From NCBI GenBank assembly GCA_016213135.1, contig JACRBQ010000092.1, positions 1-60,444 on the forward strand: DNA of 60,444 bases, in the 5' to 3' direction. Below the pieces are notes generated by a model. That model saw only the letters and a program-made list of their open reading frames with translations, searched no databases and was not told the DNA's origin. The stretch comes from Chloroflexota bacterium (GTDB lineage Bacteria; Chloroflexota; Anaerolineae; Anaerolineales; VGOW01). Shown one piece after another: positions 39,245-50,375 of this stretch (position 1 is its first letter; each line of letters starts with the position of its first letter). Position numbers and translations under genes: made by a program.

Positions 39245-40522
39245 ATGATTAGCAGTCCACTCATCACCTATAGCGAACAGCGCGAACGCCTGCAAAGTCT
39301 CTACGATCTGGCGCTCGAACTCATGGCCTTGCGCGATCTGCCGGCAGTGCTCGATACCGCTCTGCGCCACTGCCTCGCGCTCACCGAGTCGCAATTCGGC
39401 TTCATCGGCCTCAACAGCAAGAACAACAAGCTCCTCGACCTCGTCGCCATTCGCGGCTTCCAGGCCGCCAAGGATTTCTACGATAACGCCCACCTCATCC
39501 CGCTCCGCCCCAACGTATTTGCCCGCGTGGTGCTGGAGAACAAACCCATCCGGTCATCCGACGTGATGACCGATCCCCACCGGGTGGGCCAGCCGCGCGG
39601 CCACCCCACGGTGCACGCCTTTTTGGGCGTGCCGCTGCGCATCCGCGAAGAACCCATCGGCATGATCGGCGTGGCCAACCGGCCCGGCCCCTACGAGGAC
39701 GATCACGAGCACTTGCTCATGACCTATGCTGCCCAGGTTGCCATCGCCATTCACAACGCCCAACTCAACGAGGAATTGGCAATTGCCAAAGCCGAACTCG
39801 AACGGAAAGTCGTGGAGCGCACCGAAGAACTGCGCGAGGCCAAAGATGCGCTGGCTCAAAAGGCCGACCATCTCCAGCGTTTGCTCACCGAAACCGTCAC
39901 CGTGCAAGAGCGCGAGCGGCAACGCATTTCTCAGGATTTGCACGACGGGCTTAATCAACTGCTCGTCGGCGCAATGCTGGAACTCAAGTCGGGCCGCGAA
40001 CGTCTGCGCAACGACGACCTGAACAGCGCGGCCGCATCTCTGCAACAAGTGGGCGAAATACTGCATCAAGTGGAGGGGGAGCTGAGGCAGACGATTTACG
40101 ACCTGCGGCCGCCGGTGCTCGATGCGCTGGGTCTCGTGCCCTCGCTCGGCCGCTACGCCGAGCAGTTCACGGCCCGCTCGAACATCGCTTGCCAGGTGTT
40201 GTCCGAAGGCGAACCGTATCGGCTGGTGCCCGAGGTGGAGATCGGCCTGTATCGCATCATGCAGGAGGCCCTGCAAAACGTCGGCGTCCATTCGGGGGCG
40301 CGCCGGGCCACCGTGGCCGTCAACTTTGCCTCCGATTTGCTCACCCTCATCGTCGCCGACGATGGATGCGGTTTCGATGAGGCCGGGGTCCTGAGCAGCG
40401 GCGACGGTCATTTTGGCCTGTTGGGCATGCGCGAACGGGCCGAGAGTTTTGGCGGCAAGCTGGTATTCAAGACTCGCCCGGGACAAGGGGCGCGAGTCGA
40501 AGTATGGGTTCCAATTCCGTGA
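39245..40522 (+). CDS. GAF-domain sensor histidine kinase (HisKA_3 type)
   Basis: This 425-residue soluble kinase has a GAF domain at about 20-180 (LIPLRPNVFARVVLENK, VGQPRGHPTVHAFLGVPL), a coiled coil at about 175-220, DHp with phospho-His in RISQDLHDGLNQLLVGAML and HATPase with MQEALQNVGVHSGA and VADDGCGFDEAG. The ATG at 39245 is chosen over one at 39218 because conserved sequence begins here. It overlaps the following regulator gene. It lies between the form II and form I cox operons, so control of CO or related substrate oxidation is a reasonable guess. Confidence 0.9.
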   Translation: MISSPLITYSEQRERLQSLYDLALELMALRDLPAVLDTALRHCLALTESQFGFIGLNSKNNKLLDLVAIRGFQAAKDFYDNAHLIPLRPNVFARVVLENKPIRSSDVMTDPHRVGQPRGHPTVHAFLGVPLRIREEPIGMIGVANRPGPYEDDHEHLLMTYAAQVAIAIHNAQLNEELAIAKAELERKVVERTEELREAKDALAQKADHLQRLLTETVTVQERERQRISQDLHDGLNQLLVGAMLELKSGRERLRNDDLNSAAASLQQVGEILHQVEGELRQTIYDLRPPVLDALGLVPSLGRYAEQFTARSNIACQVLSEGEPYRLVPEVEIGLYRIMQEALQNVGVHSGARRATVAVNFASDLLTLIVADDGCGFDEAGVLSSGDGHFGLLGMRERAESFGGKLVFKTRPGQGARVEVWVPIP

Positions 40523-41181
40523 CCGTGCCCCTGCAGCTCCCCAACCCCATTCGGGTGATGGTGGTGGACGATCATCCCATCGTCCGGCAGGGCGTGCGGA
40601 GTCTGCTATCCAACTGCCCCGATATGGAACTTGTAGCCGAGTGCGATTCCGGCGCCAGCGCCCTCGATCAGGCGGCCCGAGTCCGGCCTGATGTCATCCT
40701 GCTCGATATTCGCATGCCGGGCATGACGGGCGTCGAAGCCGTGCGCCCGCTCTTTCGGCAGTGCCCCAATGCCAAGATTCTCATGCTCTCCTCGTTCGAC
40801 GATGAAGCCTACGTCGATCAGGCCATTCAGGCCGGCGTGCACGGATACATCCTGAAGAGCGCCTCCGATGAGACTCTGGCCGGCGCCGTGCGGGCGGCCT
40901 TTCGCGGGGAACGGGTGCTCAGCCCGCCCGTAATGGATCATATCGTGCAGCAAGCCGCCGACTATTCCCGCGAGCGCGCCCGCCGCGAGGTTGGCTTGAC
41001 CGAGGACGAAACCCGCGTCCTCAAGCTCCTCGCCGAGGGTGCGAGCAACCCCCGAATCGCAGCCGAGCTTTACATCAGCGAAACGACCGTTAAGCGCAAA
41101 TTGCAGGACGTTTTCGAAAAACTGGGCGTGGCTACCCGCGCCCAGGCTGCCGCCGAAGCCGTGCGGCGCGAGTTGGTGTAA
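40504..41181 (+). CDS. NarL/FixJ-type response regulator
   Basis: This 225-residue protein has a receiver domain (MVVDDHPIVRQG, phospho-acceptor in ILLDIRMPGM, Lys in YILKSASD) and a LuxR-type HTH at the C-terminus (LTEDETRVLKLLAEGASNPRI, ISETTVKRKLQDVFEKLGV). Its start lies inside the kinase gene (19-bp overlap), giving translational coupling. It is followed by a hairpin and then the form I cox operon, which it may activate. Confidence 0.92.
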   Translation: MGSNSVTVPLQLPNPIRVMVVDDHPIVRQGVRSLLSNCPDMELVAECDSGASALDQAARVRPDVILLDIRMPGMTGVEAVRPLFRQCPNAKILMLSSFDDEAYVDQAIQAGVHGYILKSASDETLAGAVRAAFRGERVLSPPVMDHIVQQAADYSRERARREVGLTEDETRVLKLLAEGASNPRIAAELYISETTVKRKLQDVFEKLGVATRAQAAAEAVRRELV

Positions 41182-41188
41182 TTGGACT

Positions 41189-41213
41189 AATCGGGTCATA
41201 AATCGGCCCGATT
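41189..41213. terminator. hairpin after the response regulator
   Basis: AATCGGG (41189-41195) pairs with CCCGATT (41207-41213). It lies 8 bp past the stop; it could terminate the regulator transcript or be an operator for the next operon. Confidence 0.35.
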
Positions 41214-41231
41214 GGAAACGGCTCCCCTCAG

Positions 41232-41237
41232 TATACT
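41232..41237 (+). promoter_or_regulatory. possible -10 box of the form I cox operon
   Basis: TATACT at 41232-41237; TTGGAA lies upstream at 41212 but the spacer is only 14 bp, so the -35 is doubtful. The remaining leader to 41393 (212-bp gap) shows no other clear element. Confidence 0.25.
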
Positions 41238-41393
41238 GGTCGGAATAAGAAATATCTTCGGCGATCGTCTTTGCCTGACGGTTGCCCCCACCCTCTAGCC
41301 CACTACCGTGAGGAGGTGCCCCGGTTCGATTCAGTCAACCGCCCGCCCATCATCGCACGCAATCCGATCATCTAACGTCAGGAGAGGAAACGA

Positions 41394-42263
41394 ATGATCC
41401 CACCTGCCTTTGACTATGCCTCACCCACAACTGTAAACGAAGCCCTGGCGCTGCTGGGCCAAAACCCGGACGCGAAAATCCTCGCGGGCGGCCACAGCCT
41501 GTTACCCATGATGAAATTCCGGCTGGCGTCGCCCGCTTTGCTTGTGGATATCAACAAAGTCGACGGCCTGGCTTACATCAAAGAGGAGGGCGGCTGGCTG
41601 AAGATTGGCGCGATGACGCGCGAATCGGAAGTTGACCGCTCTGCCCTGGTCAAGCAGAAGTACCCGCTGTTGGCCGACACGGCCAGAGTGATCGCCGATC
41701 CCATCGTGCGCAACTGGGCCACCGTGGGCGGCAACCTGGCCCATGCCGACCCCGCCAACGACCACCCCGCCACCATGCTGGCTTACGGCGCGCGCCTGGT
41801 GGCCGCCGGGCCGGGCGGTACACGCGAGATCGCCATCGGCGATTTCTTTGTCGGCCCCTTCACCACCCCGCTGGAGCACAACGAAATCCTCACTGAAATT
41901 CGCATCCCGGCGCACAAGGCCGGTGATGGCGGCGCTTACCTGAAAATCGAACGCAAGGTGGGCGACTATGCCACTGCCGCCGTGGCGGTCCAGATCAACG
42001 TAGACTCGAAGGGCCGATGCATGTCCGCCGGGATCGGCCTCACCAACGTTGGCCTCACGCCCATCCGAACGGCGAAAGCTGCCGGGTTGTTGGTTGGCTC
42101 ATCGCTCGACGACGCCACCGTCAAGGCCGCCGCGAACGCTGCCGCCGAGGCCGCCGAACCTTCTGCCGACAATCGCGGCTCGGAAGATTACAAGCGCTCG
42201 CTGGTGCGGACGCTGACGACGCGGGCGTTAAAGACGGCGGTTGAGAGGGCGAAAGCCGGTTAG
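41394..42263 (+). CDS. coxM: form I aerobic CO dehydrogenase medium (FAD) subunit
   Basis: This 289-residue protein starts [24 protein letters not shown] motifs are [15 protein letters not shown] and [16 protein letters not shown]. It is the first gene of the M-S-L order that is typical of true CO dehydrogenase operons. AGGAG is present about 7 nt ahead of the ATG. It transfers electrons from the [2Fe-2S] subunit to the respiratory chain. Confidence 0.94.
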   Translation: MIPPAFDYASPTTVNEALALLGQNPDAKILAGGHSLLPMMKFRLASPALLVDINKVDGLAYIKEEGGWLKIGAMTRESEVDRSALVKQKYPLLADTARVIADPIVRNWATVGGNLAHADPANDHPATMLAYGARLVAAGPGGTREIAIGDFFVGPFTTPLEHNEILTEIRIPAHKAGDGGAYLKIERKVGDYATAAVAVQINVDSKGRCMSAGIGLTNVGLTPIRTAKAAGLLVGSSLDDATVKAAANAAAEAAEPSADNRGSEDYKRSLVRTLTTRALKTAVERAKAG

Positions 42264-42292
42264 ACCTCACAAGTCTTCAAGACCTGTGAGGT
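42264..42292. repeat. ACCTCAC/GTGAGGT palindrome
   Basis: ACCTCACAAGTC, TTCAA loop, GACCTGTGAGGT: a 12-bp stem with one mismatch, in the 52-bp coxM-coxS spacer immediately after the coxM stop. Confidence 0.7.
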
Positions 42293-42315
42293 CTCTGCCA
42301 AAAAGGATTGAGATC

Positions 42316-42789
42316 ATGAGCACACATCACATCAAACTTACCATCAACGGCCAGGCCGCGGAAGCCGACGTGCCGGCTCGGACGCTGCTTGTTCACTTCA
42401 TCCGCGATACCTTGAGCCTGACCGGCACGCACATTGGCTGCGACACCACCTCGTGCGGCGCGTGCACGGTGCTCATCAATGGCCGCCCCACCAAGAGCTG
42501 CACCTTGCTGGCTGTGCAGGCCGACGGGGCCGAGATCACGACCGTCGAGGGGCTGGCCCAGGGCGGCCAACTGCACGCCATCCAGGAGGGCTTTCACCAG
42601 TGCCACGGTTTGCAGTGCGGTTTCTGCACGCCGGGCATGATGCTCTCGTCGGTGGCGCTGTTGAAAGAGAACCCCAGCCCGTCGGAGGACGAAATCCGCT
42701 GGGGCCTTTCGGGCAACCTGTGCCGGTGCACGGGTTACGTGAACATCGTCAAAGCGGTGCAATACGCGGCGGAGAAAATGCAGGCGTAG
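42316..42789 (+). CDS. coxS: form I aerobic CO dehydrogenase small [2Fe-2S] subunit
   Basis: This 157-residue protein has both cluster motifs of the family: [21 protein letters not shown] and QCGFCTPGM...[11 protein letters not shown]. The ATG at 42316 begins the conserved protein; the longer frame from 42241 reads through the intergenic palindrome. It relays electrons from the Mo/Cu site of CoxL to CoxM. Confidence 0.94.
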   Translation: MSTHHIKLTINGQAAEADVPARTLLVHFIRDTLSLTGTHIGCDTTSCGACTVLINGRPTKSCTLLAVQADGAEITTVEGLAQGGQLHAIQEGFHQCHGLQCGFCTPGMMLSSVALLKENPSPSEDEIRWGLSGNLCRCTGYVNIVKAVQYAAEKMQA

Positions 42790-42856
42790 AGTTGGAGTTT
42801 GAGTAAGAGTTTGAGTTTCTTTTCAACTCCAACTCCGAACTGCAACTCCAACTTCT
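42786..42856. repeat. GAGTTGGAGTTTGAG word-repeat hairpin
   Basis: AGAGTTGGAGTTTGAGTAAG words face CAACTCCAACTCCGAACTG and CAACTCCAAC words between coxS and coxL. Confidence 0.78.
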
Positions 42857-42866
42857 GGAGGACACT

Positions 42867-45215
<2,349 letters not shown>

Positions 45216-45222
45216 CTAACGA

Positions 45223-45268
45223 GTCAAGCGTGATGCGTGAAAGACAGCCCTCACGCATCACGCTTGAC
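45223..45268. repeat. perfect 18-bp hairpin of ACGCATCACGC words
   Basis: Arms 45223-45240 and 45251-45268 are exact reverse complements with a 10-nt loop. It lies after coxL and before the XdhC-YHS gene and belongs to the same word family as 27468-27534. It might also stabilise or end the coxMSL transcript. Confidence 0.82.
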
Positions 45269-45281
45269 GTTTCACAACTCC

Positions 45282-46331
45282 ATGTTTGATTACCTTTCCT
45301 ACGCCCAAACCCTCCGCGCCGCCGAGCAGCCGTTCGTCGTCGCCACCGTGGTGCGCGCCCACGCGCCCACCTCGGCCAAGGCCGGGGCCAAGGCCATCAT
45401 CACCGCCGACGGCGCGCTCACGGGTTGGGTCGGAGGCAGTTGTGCGCAACCGACCGTAGTGCGAGAGTCGCTGAAGGCCCTCCACGACGGCTCCCCGCGC
45501 TTCCTGCGGCTGGGGCCGCCCGAGACGTTGCGCGGCAACAGCCCCGGCGTCATCGAAGTGCCGCTCACTTGCATCAGCGGCGGCACGCTCGAAATCTATC
45601 TCGATCCCCATTTGCCCCAGGCTCACTTGTTCGTCATCGGCCATTTGCCCGTAGTAGAGTCGCTGGTGGAACTGGGCAAGGCCATGAACTACACCGTGAC
45701 GGTGATGGGCGAAGACGTGACACCCGAACGTTTTCCGCGCGCCGACCAGGCCACGTTGCTGGACCTGGGCAGCCTGCGCTTTTCTCCGCAAACCTTCGTG
45801 GTGGTCGCCTCGCATGGCAACTACGACGAGCCTGCACTCGAAGCCGCTCTGAACAGCGAGGCGTCTTACGTGGCCCTCGTCGCCAGCCGGAGGCGGCGCG
45901 ATTCGGTGCTCGACTACTTGCGCGGCTCCGGCCTGTCCGAAGAAAAGTTGGCGCGGCTCAAGTGCCCGGCCGGGCTGGATTTTGGCGCCGTGACGCCCGA
46001 AGAGATCGCCCTCAGCATCATCGCCGAGATTGTCAAATTACGGCGGCGGGGGAGCGTTGCTGCGCCCCAACCGTCGGTGGGCGTGGCGCCTGTCGCCGCT
46101 CCCAAGCCCCAGGCCGAGTCCCTGCCCCAATCGATTCTGGAGATGCGCCCGCAGGCGATCCCCACGCCCGGGCCGGGCGAAGCCCTCGACCCGGTGTGCC
46201 ACATGATCGTCGAGATCACCACCGCCCGTTACAAATCCGAATATAATGGGCAAACCTTTTACTTCTGCGCGCCGGGGTGCAAGCGCACGTTCGACAAAAA
46301 CCCGCAGCAATACATTGCCTTGGCCGTTTAG
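45282..46331 (+). CDS. XdhC/CoxI-like protein with C-terminal YHS domain
   Basis: This is a 349-residue protein. The XdhC/CoxI N-terminal domain (VVATVVRAHAPTSAKAGAKAII, WVGGSCAQPTVVRESLKAL) is followed by the Rossmann-type XdhC domain (about 115-265), a Pro/Ala linker and a YHS metal-binding domain at the C-terminus (DPVCHMIVEITTARYKSEY, FYFCAPGCKRTF). XdhC-family proteins insert or sulfurate the Mo cofactor. The YHS domain binds metals in copper-related proteins, so it may be relevant to the Mo-Cu centre of CoxL. The ATG at 45282 follows the hairpin; the longer frame is repeat-derived. Confidence 0.87.
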   Translation: MFDYLSYAQTLRAAEQPFVVATVVRAHAPTSAKAGAKAIITADGALTGWVGGSCAQPTVVRESLKALHDGSPRFLRLGPPETLRGNSPGVIEVPLTCISGGTLEIYLDPHLPQAHLFVIGHLPVVESLVELGKAMNYTVTVMGEDVTPERFPRADQATLLDLGSLRFSPQTFVVVASHGNYDEPALEAALNSEASYVALVASRRRRDSVLDYLRGSGLSEEKLARLKCPAGLDFGAVTPEEIALSIIAEIVKLRRRGSVAAPQPSVGVAPVAAPKPQAESLPQSILEMRPQAIPTPGPGEALDPVCHMIVEITTARYKSEYNGQTFYFCAPGCKRTFDKNPQQYIALAV

Positions 46332-46457
46332 TTTGCCCGGAGCAGTGCGGCGAGCTTTCCAGCCCGCCGGATTTCGCGAGCACGGGCACGGCCAACAACA
46401 GCCCGCACCGGCGCGTTTTTTTGGATAACACTATGACTTGTAAGGAGACCGTTTCGC

Positions 46458-46901
46458 ATGCAGCTCTCAGGGACAGTGAACATCAAAGCCCCCCGCCAAA
46501 AAGTTTGGAATTTTCTGACCGATCCGAATCAGGTGGCCCCGTGCGCGCCGGGCGTCGAAGCAGTGGAAGTCGTTGAGCCGGGCCGCAAGTTTCGGGCCAT
46601 TGCCGCCATTGGCTTCGGCTCGGTCAAGGCCAGGTTCAACGGCGACGGCGAGTTTGTAGAATTGGAGGCGCCCGACCGCGCCAAAATCAAAGCCCACGGC
46701 AACGCGCCGGGCAGCGCCGCGGATGTGATGAGCGAAATGTTTCTGAGCGACGGCCCGGACGGCACGACCGAGATGCGTTGGACCGCCGACATTGTCGTCG
46801 TGGGTCAACTGGCCAGTCTGGCCGCCCGCATGATGGCGCCGGTGAGCCAGAAGCTCGCCGAGCAGTTTTTTGCGGCGGCAAAAAAGAAAATCGAAAACTG
46901 A
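46458..46901 (+). CDS. coxG: CoxG-family carbon monoxide dehydrogenase accessory protein
   Basis: This 147-residue protein has the SRPBCC/START-like CoxG pattern: MQLSGTVNIKAPRQKVWNFL, MEF-like GDGEFVELEAPDRAKIKA, and MRWTADIVVVGQLASLAARMM. AAGGAGA precedes the ATG. In cox operons this protein is implicated in membrane recruitment of the dehydrogenase or quinone interaction; the exact role remains uncertain. The 126-bp gap before it holds a CGGCGAGC/GCCCGCCG partial hairpin and a short T-run. Confidence 0.9.
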   Translation: MQLSGTVNIKAPRQKVWNFLTDPNQVAPCAPGVEAVEVVEPGRKFRAIAAIGFGSVKARFNGDGEFVELEAPDRAKIKAHGNAPGSAADVMSEMFLSDGPDGTTEMRWTADIVVVGQLASLAARMMAPVSQKLAEQFFAAAKKKIEN

Positions 46902-46906
46902 GTCCC

Positions 46907-47788
46907 GTGAACTTCTCTTCGATTGACGAACTTCAAACGGCTCTTAGCAAATACAACTACATTTCTGAGCGCGGCCTCACCACCGCCATCTTCCTCGCCC
47001 TCAAGTTGGGCCGGCCGCTCTTTCTCGAAGGCGAGGCCGGGGTGGGCAAGACCGAAGTTGCCAAAGTCCTCGCCAGCCTGCTCGATACCGAATTGATCCG
47101 CTTGCAGTGCTACGAAGGTCTCGACGTGCATCACGCCGTGTATGAATGGAATTACACGCGCCAGATGCTGCACATGCGGTTGGTCGAGTCGCGCGGCGAG
47201 CGCACCACCGAGGCCGAACTCTTTGGCCCGGAATTCCTCCTCAAGCGCCCGCTGTTGCAGGCTATCGAGGACTCCCGCGAGAAGGCCCCGGTGCTGCTAG
47301 TCGACGAACTTGACCGCAGCGATGAGGAGTTCGAAGCCTTTTTACTCGAAGTCCTCTCCGATTTCCAGATCACCATTCCCGAAATCGGAACGATCAAAGC
47401 CAAACATACCCCGGTTGTCATCGTCACTTCCAACCGCACCCGCGAAGTCCACGACGCTCTTAAGCGGCGCTGCCTGTATTACTGGATTGACTACCCCTCG
47501 TTTGACAAAGAACTCAGCATCATTCAGACCAAAGTGCCCCAGGCTTCGGCTCAGCTGGCCCGGCAGATCACCGGCTTCATCCAGGAATTGCGCCAAGGCG
47601 ACCTCTACAAACTCCCCGGCGTGGCCGAGACCCTCGACTGGACGGCGGCCCTCGTCGCGCTCGATCGGCAGTCTCTTGACTACAGCATCGTCGACGATAC
47701 CATCGGCGTGATTTTGAAGTATCAAGACGACGTGGAAAAGATTCGGGGCGAACGGGCAAAGGCGATTTTGGAGAGGGCAACAGTTTGA
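46907..47788 (+). CDS. coxD: CoxD-family MoxR-type AAA+ ATPase
   Basis: This 293-residue protein has Walker A GEAGVGKTEVAK, Walker B VLLVDELDRSDEEFEAFLLE and the sensor-1 Asn in VIVTSNRTREVHDALKRRC. CoxD is the AAA+ chaperone needed to assemble the Mo-S-Cu site of CODH with CoxE. The start is a GTG at 46907, 6 bp after coxG; the longer frame overlaps coxG in another frame and is rejected. Confidence 0.93.
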   Translation: MNFSSIDELQTALSKYNYISERGLTTAIFLALKLGRPLFLEGEAGVGKTEVAKVLASLLDTELIRLQCYEGLDVHHAVYEWNYTRQMLHMRLVESRGERTTEAELFGPEFLLKRPLLQAIEDSREKAPVLLVDELDRSDEEFEAFLLEVLSDFQITIPEIGTIKAKHTPVVIVTSNRTREVHDALKRRCLYYWIDYPSFDKELSIIQTKVPQASAQLARQITGFIQELRQGDLYKLPGVAETLDWTAALVALDRQSLDYSIVDDTIGVILKYQDDVEKIRGERAKAILERATV

Positions 47789-47797
47789 GTTGGAGTT
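47783..47797. repeat. left 15-bp arm (GTTTGAGTTGGAGTT)
   Basis: Perfect reverse complement of 47976-47990. The two arms bracket a decayed four-helix-bundle gene like terminal inverted repeats. The left arm overlaps the end of coxD. Confidence 0.75.
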
Positions 47798-47807
47798 GGA
47801 GGGAGAG

Positions 47808-47930
47808 ATGTTCGCGTTTGAGAAATTGATTGCCTGGCAAAAGGCTATTGATGGGTTGATGAAGGCCACGGTCGAGAACGAACAAAAGTCGGCCACGGGG
47901 TCGCGTTCACTACGCGAATCGCCGATGTAA
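47808..47930 (+). pseudogene. truncated four-helix-bundle (23S IVP-like) gene
   Basis: An ATG preceded by GGAGGGAGAG opens a 40-residue frame that starts MFAFEKLIAWQKAIDGLMK, which closely resembles the N-terminus of the four-helix-bundle/S23 family (FEDLxVWQKA, usually about 120 residues). It then departs into SATGSRSLRESPM and a stop. The rest of the family domain is absent, so this is a remnant. It is embedded in the cox operon between coxD and coxE and flanked by inverted word repeats. Family naming is from memory of the pattern. Confidence 0.6.
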
Positions 47931-47963
47931 TATGGCATCCCTGACACGCCCGACTAGCTGTCA

Positions 47964-49178
47964 ATGCAAAACTCAAACTCCAACTCAAACACCTCCGGCC
48001 ACCTCCTCAACAACCTCATCCTCTTTGGCCGCCTGCTGCGCGGCCTGGGGCTGGATATGAATCCGGGGCGGGTGATGGATGTGGCCCACGCTCTGGAGCA
48101 CGTGCAGATTGGCCGCAAGCCCGATTTCTACTTCACGCTGCGCAGCCTGCTCGTCCATCGTCACGAAGACCTGTCGCTCTTCGACGAGGCTTTCGATGCG
48201 TTCTGGCGCAAGCCGGTTGAAGGTGAATTGATCGCGCTGCCCGGTCTGCCCCACGTGCGCCGCCCGAAAAAGCCGCGCGTAGTGGCGCCGCCCCTGAACG
48301 CCCCGCCCGATCCCGAAGGGGAACTGCCGCCGCCGGATCCCGACCAGCCGCCCGTCGTCGAAGTCACGCCGACCTACAGCGACAGCGAAGTGCTCCGCAA
48401 GAGGGACTTTTCGGAGATGACGGGCGATGAACTGGCGGCGGTCAAGCAACTCATGGCGGCCCTCGTCTGGCACTTGGGTGAGCGCCGCACCCGCCGCAAG
48501 CGCCCCGGCCACGGCCAGTTCATCGATCTGCGCCGCACCGTGCGCAAGAACTTGCGATACGGCGGCGAAATTCTTACCTGGGCGCAGCGCGAGTTCAAAT
48601 TCAAACCGCGCCCGCTGGTTATCATTGCCGATGTGAGCGGCTCCATGGAGCGCTACACCCGGCTACTCTTGCACTTCATCTATGGCCTCACGGTCGGCTT
48701 GCACCAACCGGTCGAGTCGTTTGTTTTCAGCACCCGCCTGACTCACGTTACCCGCCAGTTGAACCACAAGAATATTGACCGCGCGCTGCACGAAGTCAGT
48801 CTGGCCGTCAACGACTGGTCGGGCGGAACGCGCATGGGCGATGTGCTCAAAGACTTCAACTTCCATTGGGGCCGGCGGGTGCTGGGGCGCGGCGCCATCG
48901 TCCTGCTTATCAGCGACGGCTGGGATCGGGGCGACACGGAGCTGTTGGGCCAGGAGATGGCCCGCCTGCAGCGCAACTGCCACCGGCTTATCTGGCTTAA
49001 CCCGCTGCTCGGTTCGCCGGAATACGAGCCGCTGACGCGCGGCATGCAAGCGGCGCTGCCGCATATCGATGACTTCCTGCCGGTTCACAACCTTGCCAGC
49101 CTCGAGGATCTGGCCGAGCATTTGGTGAAACTGGATGGCCGCCGTACGCCGCGGCGGCAGGCGGGAACTAAAGTTTGA
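47964..49178 (+). CDS. coxE: CoxE-family VWA-domain protein
   Basis: This 404-residue protein has a helical N-terminal part (LLNNLILFGRLLRGLGLDMNP), a Pro-rich linker (about 110-140) and a VWA domain with MIDAS IIADVSGSMERYTRLLLHFI (about 220) and LLISDGWDRGDTELL. With CoxD it matures the dehydrogenase active site. The first residues (MQNSNSNSNTSG) are encoded by a word repeat at 47968-47990, so the ancestral start may have been elsewhere or has been rewritten by the repeat. Confidence 0.92.
   Translation: MQNSNSNSNTSGHLLNNLILFGRLLRGLGLDMNPGRVMDVAHALEHVQIGRKPDFYFTLRSLLVHRHEDLSLFDEAFDAFWRKPVEGELIALPGLPHVRRPKKPRVVAPPLNAPPDPEGELPPPDPDQPPVVEVTPTYSDSEVLRKRDFSEMTGDELAAVKQLMAALVWHLGERRTRRKRPGHGQFIDLRRTVRKNLRYGGEILTWAQREFKFKPRPLVIIADVSGSMERYTRLLLHFIYGLTVGLHQPVESFVFSTRLTHVTRQLNHKNIDRALHEVSLAVNDWSGGTRMGDVLKDFNFHWGRRVLGRGAIVLLISDGWDRGDTELLGQEMARLQRNCHRLIWLNPLLGSPEYEPLTRGMQAALPHIDDFLPVHNLASLEDLAEHLVKLDGRRTPRRQAGTKV
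47968..47990. repeat. right arm of the word repeat, coding for the CoxE N-terminus
   Basis: AAACTCAAACTCCAACTC words; 47976-47990 is the exact reverse complement of 47783-47797. Translated as QNSNSNSN in CoxE. Confidence 0.75.
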
Positions 49179-49199
49179 GTTGGAATTGGAGTTGGAGCT
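49171..49199. repeat. GAGTTGGAATTGGAG tandem word repeat
   Basis: Lies between the coxE stop and the coxF ATG. In the frame of coxF it would read ELELELELE upstream of the true start. GGAG inside it may serve as ribosome site. Confidence 0.72.
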
Positions 49200-49203
49200 T
49201 GAA

Positions 49204-50247
49204 ATGCGCGACATACTTGCCGACCTCGAACGCTGGAACCTGGAAAAAGAACCCATTGCCCTGGCAACCGTAACTCAAACGTGGGGCTCCTCGCCACGTC
49301 AACCGGGAGCCAAAATGGGCATGGCCCCAAACCACCGCATTACCGGCTCAGTGAGCGGCGGCTGCGTGGAAGGCGCCGTCTACGAGACGGGCATGGAAGT
49401 ATTGGAGTCGAAGAAGGCGCAACTGCTGCACTTCGGCGTGGCCGACGAGACGGCCTGGGAGGTGGGCCTGGCATGCGGCGGCAGCATTGACGTATTCGTC
49501 AAGCCGCTCGATGCCGCCTTCTTCAGCGCCGTGAGCGCGTCGCTCAAAGACGAGCAACCGTTCGCCGTGGCAACCGTTGTGAAAGGCCCGATGAGTCTTT
49601 TGGGCAACGAGATCATGGTTCGGGATGACGGCTCCAGTGTCGGCCAAATTGGGAAACCGTTTGCCCAACCTGCGATCGAGGCCGCTCGCGCCGCGCTGGC
49701 GAGCGGGCAGACGCAGCGCCAATCCATCACCGCGGCGGACCAGTCCATCGAGGTGTTCGTCGAATCCGTTTGGCCTTCGCCCACGCTGGTGATCGTCGGC
49801 GGCGTGCACATCGCCATCGCGCTGGCTTCGCTCGCCAAAACCCTGGGCTACAAAACCATCCTCATCGATCCGCGCGCCGCCTTCGGTAACGAGGCGCGCT
49901 TCCCGCATGTCGATCAACTCATTCGCGGCTGGCCCGACGAGGCCTTCTCGCAAATCGCCATCACGCACAGCACCGCCGTGGCGATGCTCACCCACGACCC
50001 CAAACTCGACGACCCGGCGCTGCTCACCGCGCTGCCGAGCAAAGCGTTTTACGTCGGGGCGCTGGGTAGCCAAAAGACGCAGGAGAAGCGCCGCGCCCGC
50101 TTGCGCGAAGCCGGGCTCACCGAAGCGCAAATCAGCCGCATCTATGGCCCCATCGGCCTGCCGCTAGGCGCGCGCACGCCCGAAGAGATCGCCCTGAGCG
50201 TGATGGCCGAGATCGTCGCCGCCCGCAACGGGGTCCGCCTCCACTGA
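49204..50247 (+). CDS. coxF: CoxF/XdhC-family molybdenum hydroxylase maturation protein
   Basis: This 347-residue protein has the XdhC N-terminal domain (IALATVTQTWGSSPRQPGAKM, GSVSGGCVEGAVYE) followed by a Rossmann-type domain (TLVIVGGVHIAIALASLAKTLG, FYVGALGSQKTQEKRR, GPIGLPLGARTPEEIALSVMAEI). Such proteins bind the Mo cofactor and help its sulfuration and insertion. The ATG at 49204 is used; an upstream frame is repeat-derived. It is the last recognised gene of the form I cox operon and a second XdhC paralogue beside the YHS fusion. Confidence 0.92.
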   Translation: MRDILADLERWNLEKEPIALATVTQTWGSSPRQPGAKMGMAPNHRITGSVSGGCVEGAVYETGMEVLESKKAQLLHFGVADETAWEVGLACGGSIDVFVKPLDAAFFSAVSASLKDEQPFAVATVVKGPMSLLGNEIMVRDDGSSVGQIGKPFAQPAIEAARAALASGQTQRQSITAADQSIEVFVESVWPSPTLVIVGGVHIAIALASLAKTLGYKTILIDPRAAFGNEARFPHVDQLIRGWPDEAFSQIAITHSTAVAMLTHDPKLDDPALLTALPSKAFYVGALGSQKTQEKRRARLREAGLTEAQISRIYGPIGLPLGARTPEEIALSVMAEIVAARNGVRLH

Positions 50248-50256
50248 GTCAGCGCC

Positions 50257-50276
50257 GGCCGCCACCACGGCGGCGC
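50257..50276. terminator. GC-rich hairpin after the cox operon
   Basis: GCCGCC and GGCGGC with a 5-nt loop about 15-25 bp after the coxF stop. There is no T-tract; it may mark the end of the cox transcript. Confidence 0.35.
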
Positions 50277-50328
50277 GAGTCTGACATCAAAAAAACGTCG
50301 TTGCCCCAGCCGCCCCAATGCCCGGTTG

Positions 50329-50334
50329 TATAAT
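50329..50334 (+). promoter_or_regulatory. TATAAT box upstream of the catabolic operon
   Basis: A consensus -10 hexamer 41 bp before the RraA-like ATG in a GC-rich context; TTGCCC lies 22 bp upstream, too far for a normal -35. It probably marks the start of the new operon. Confidence 0.35.
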
Positions 50335-50375
50335 GCACCCGGTAATTGCCTCATTCGTCAGCAAGGATAAATCGT

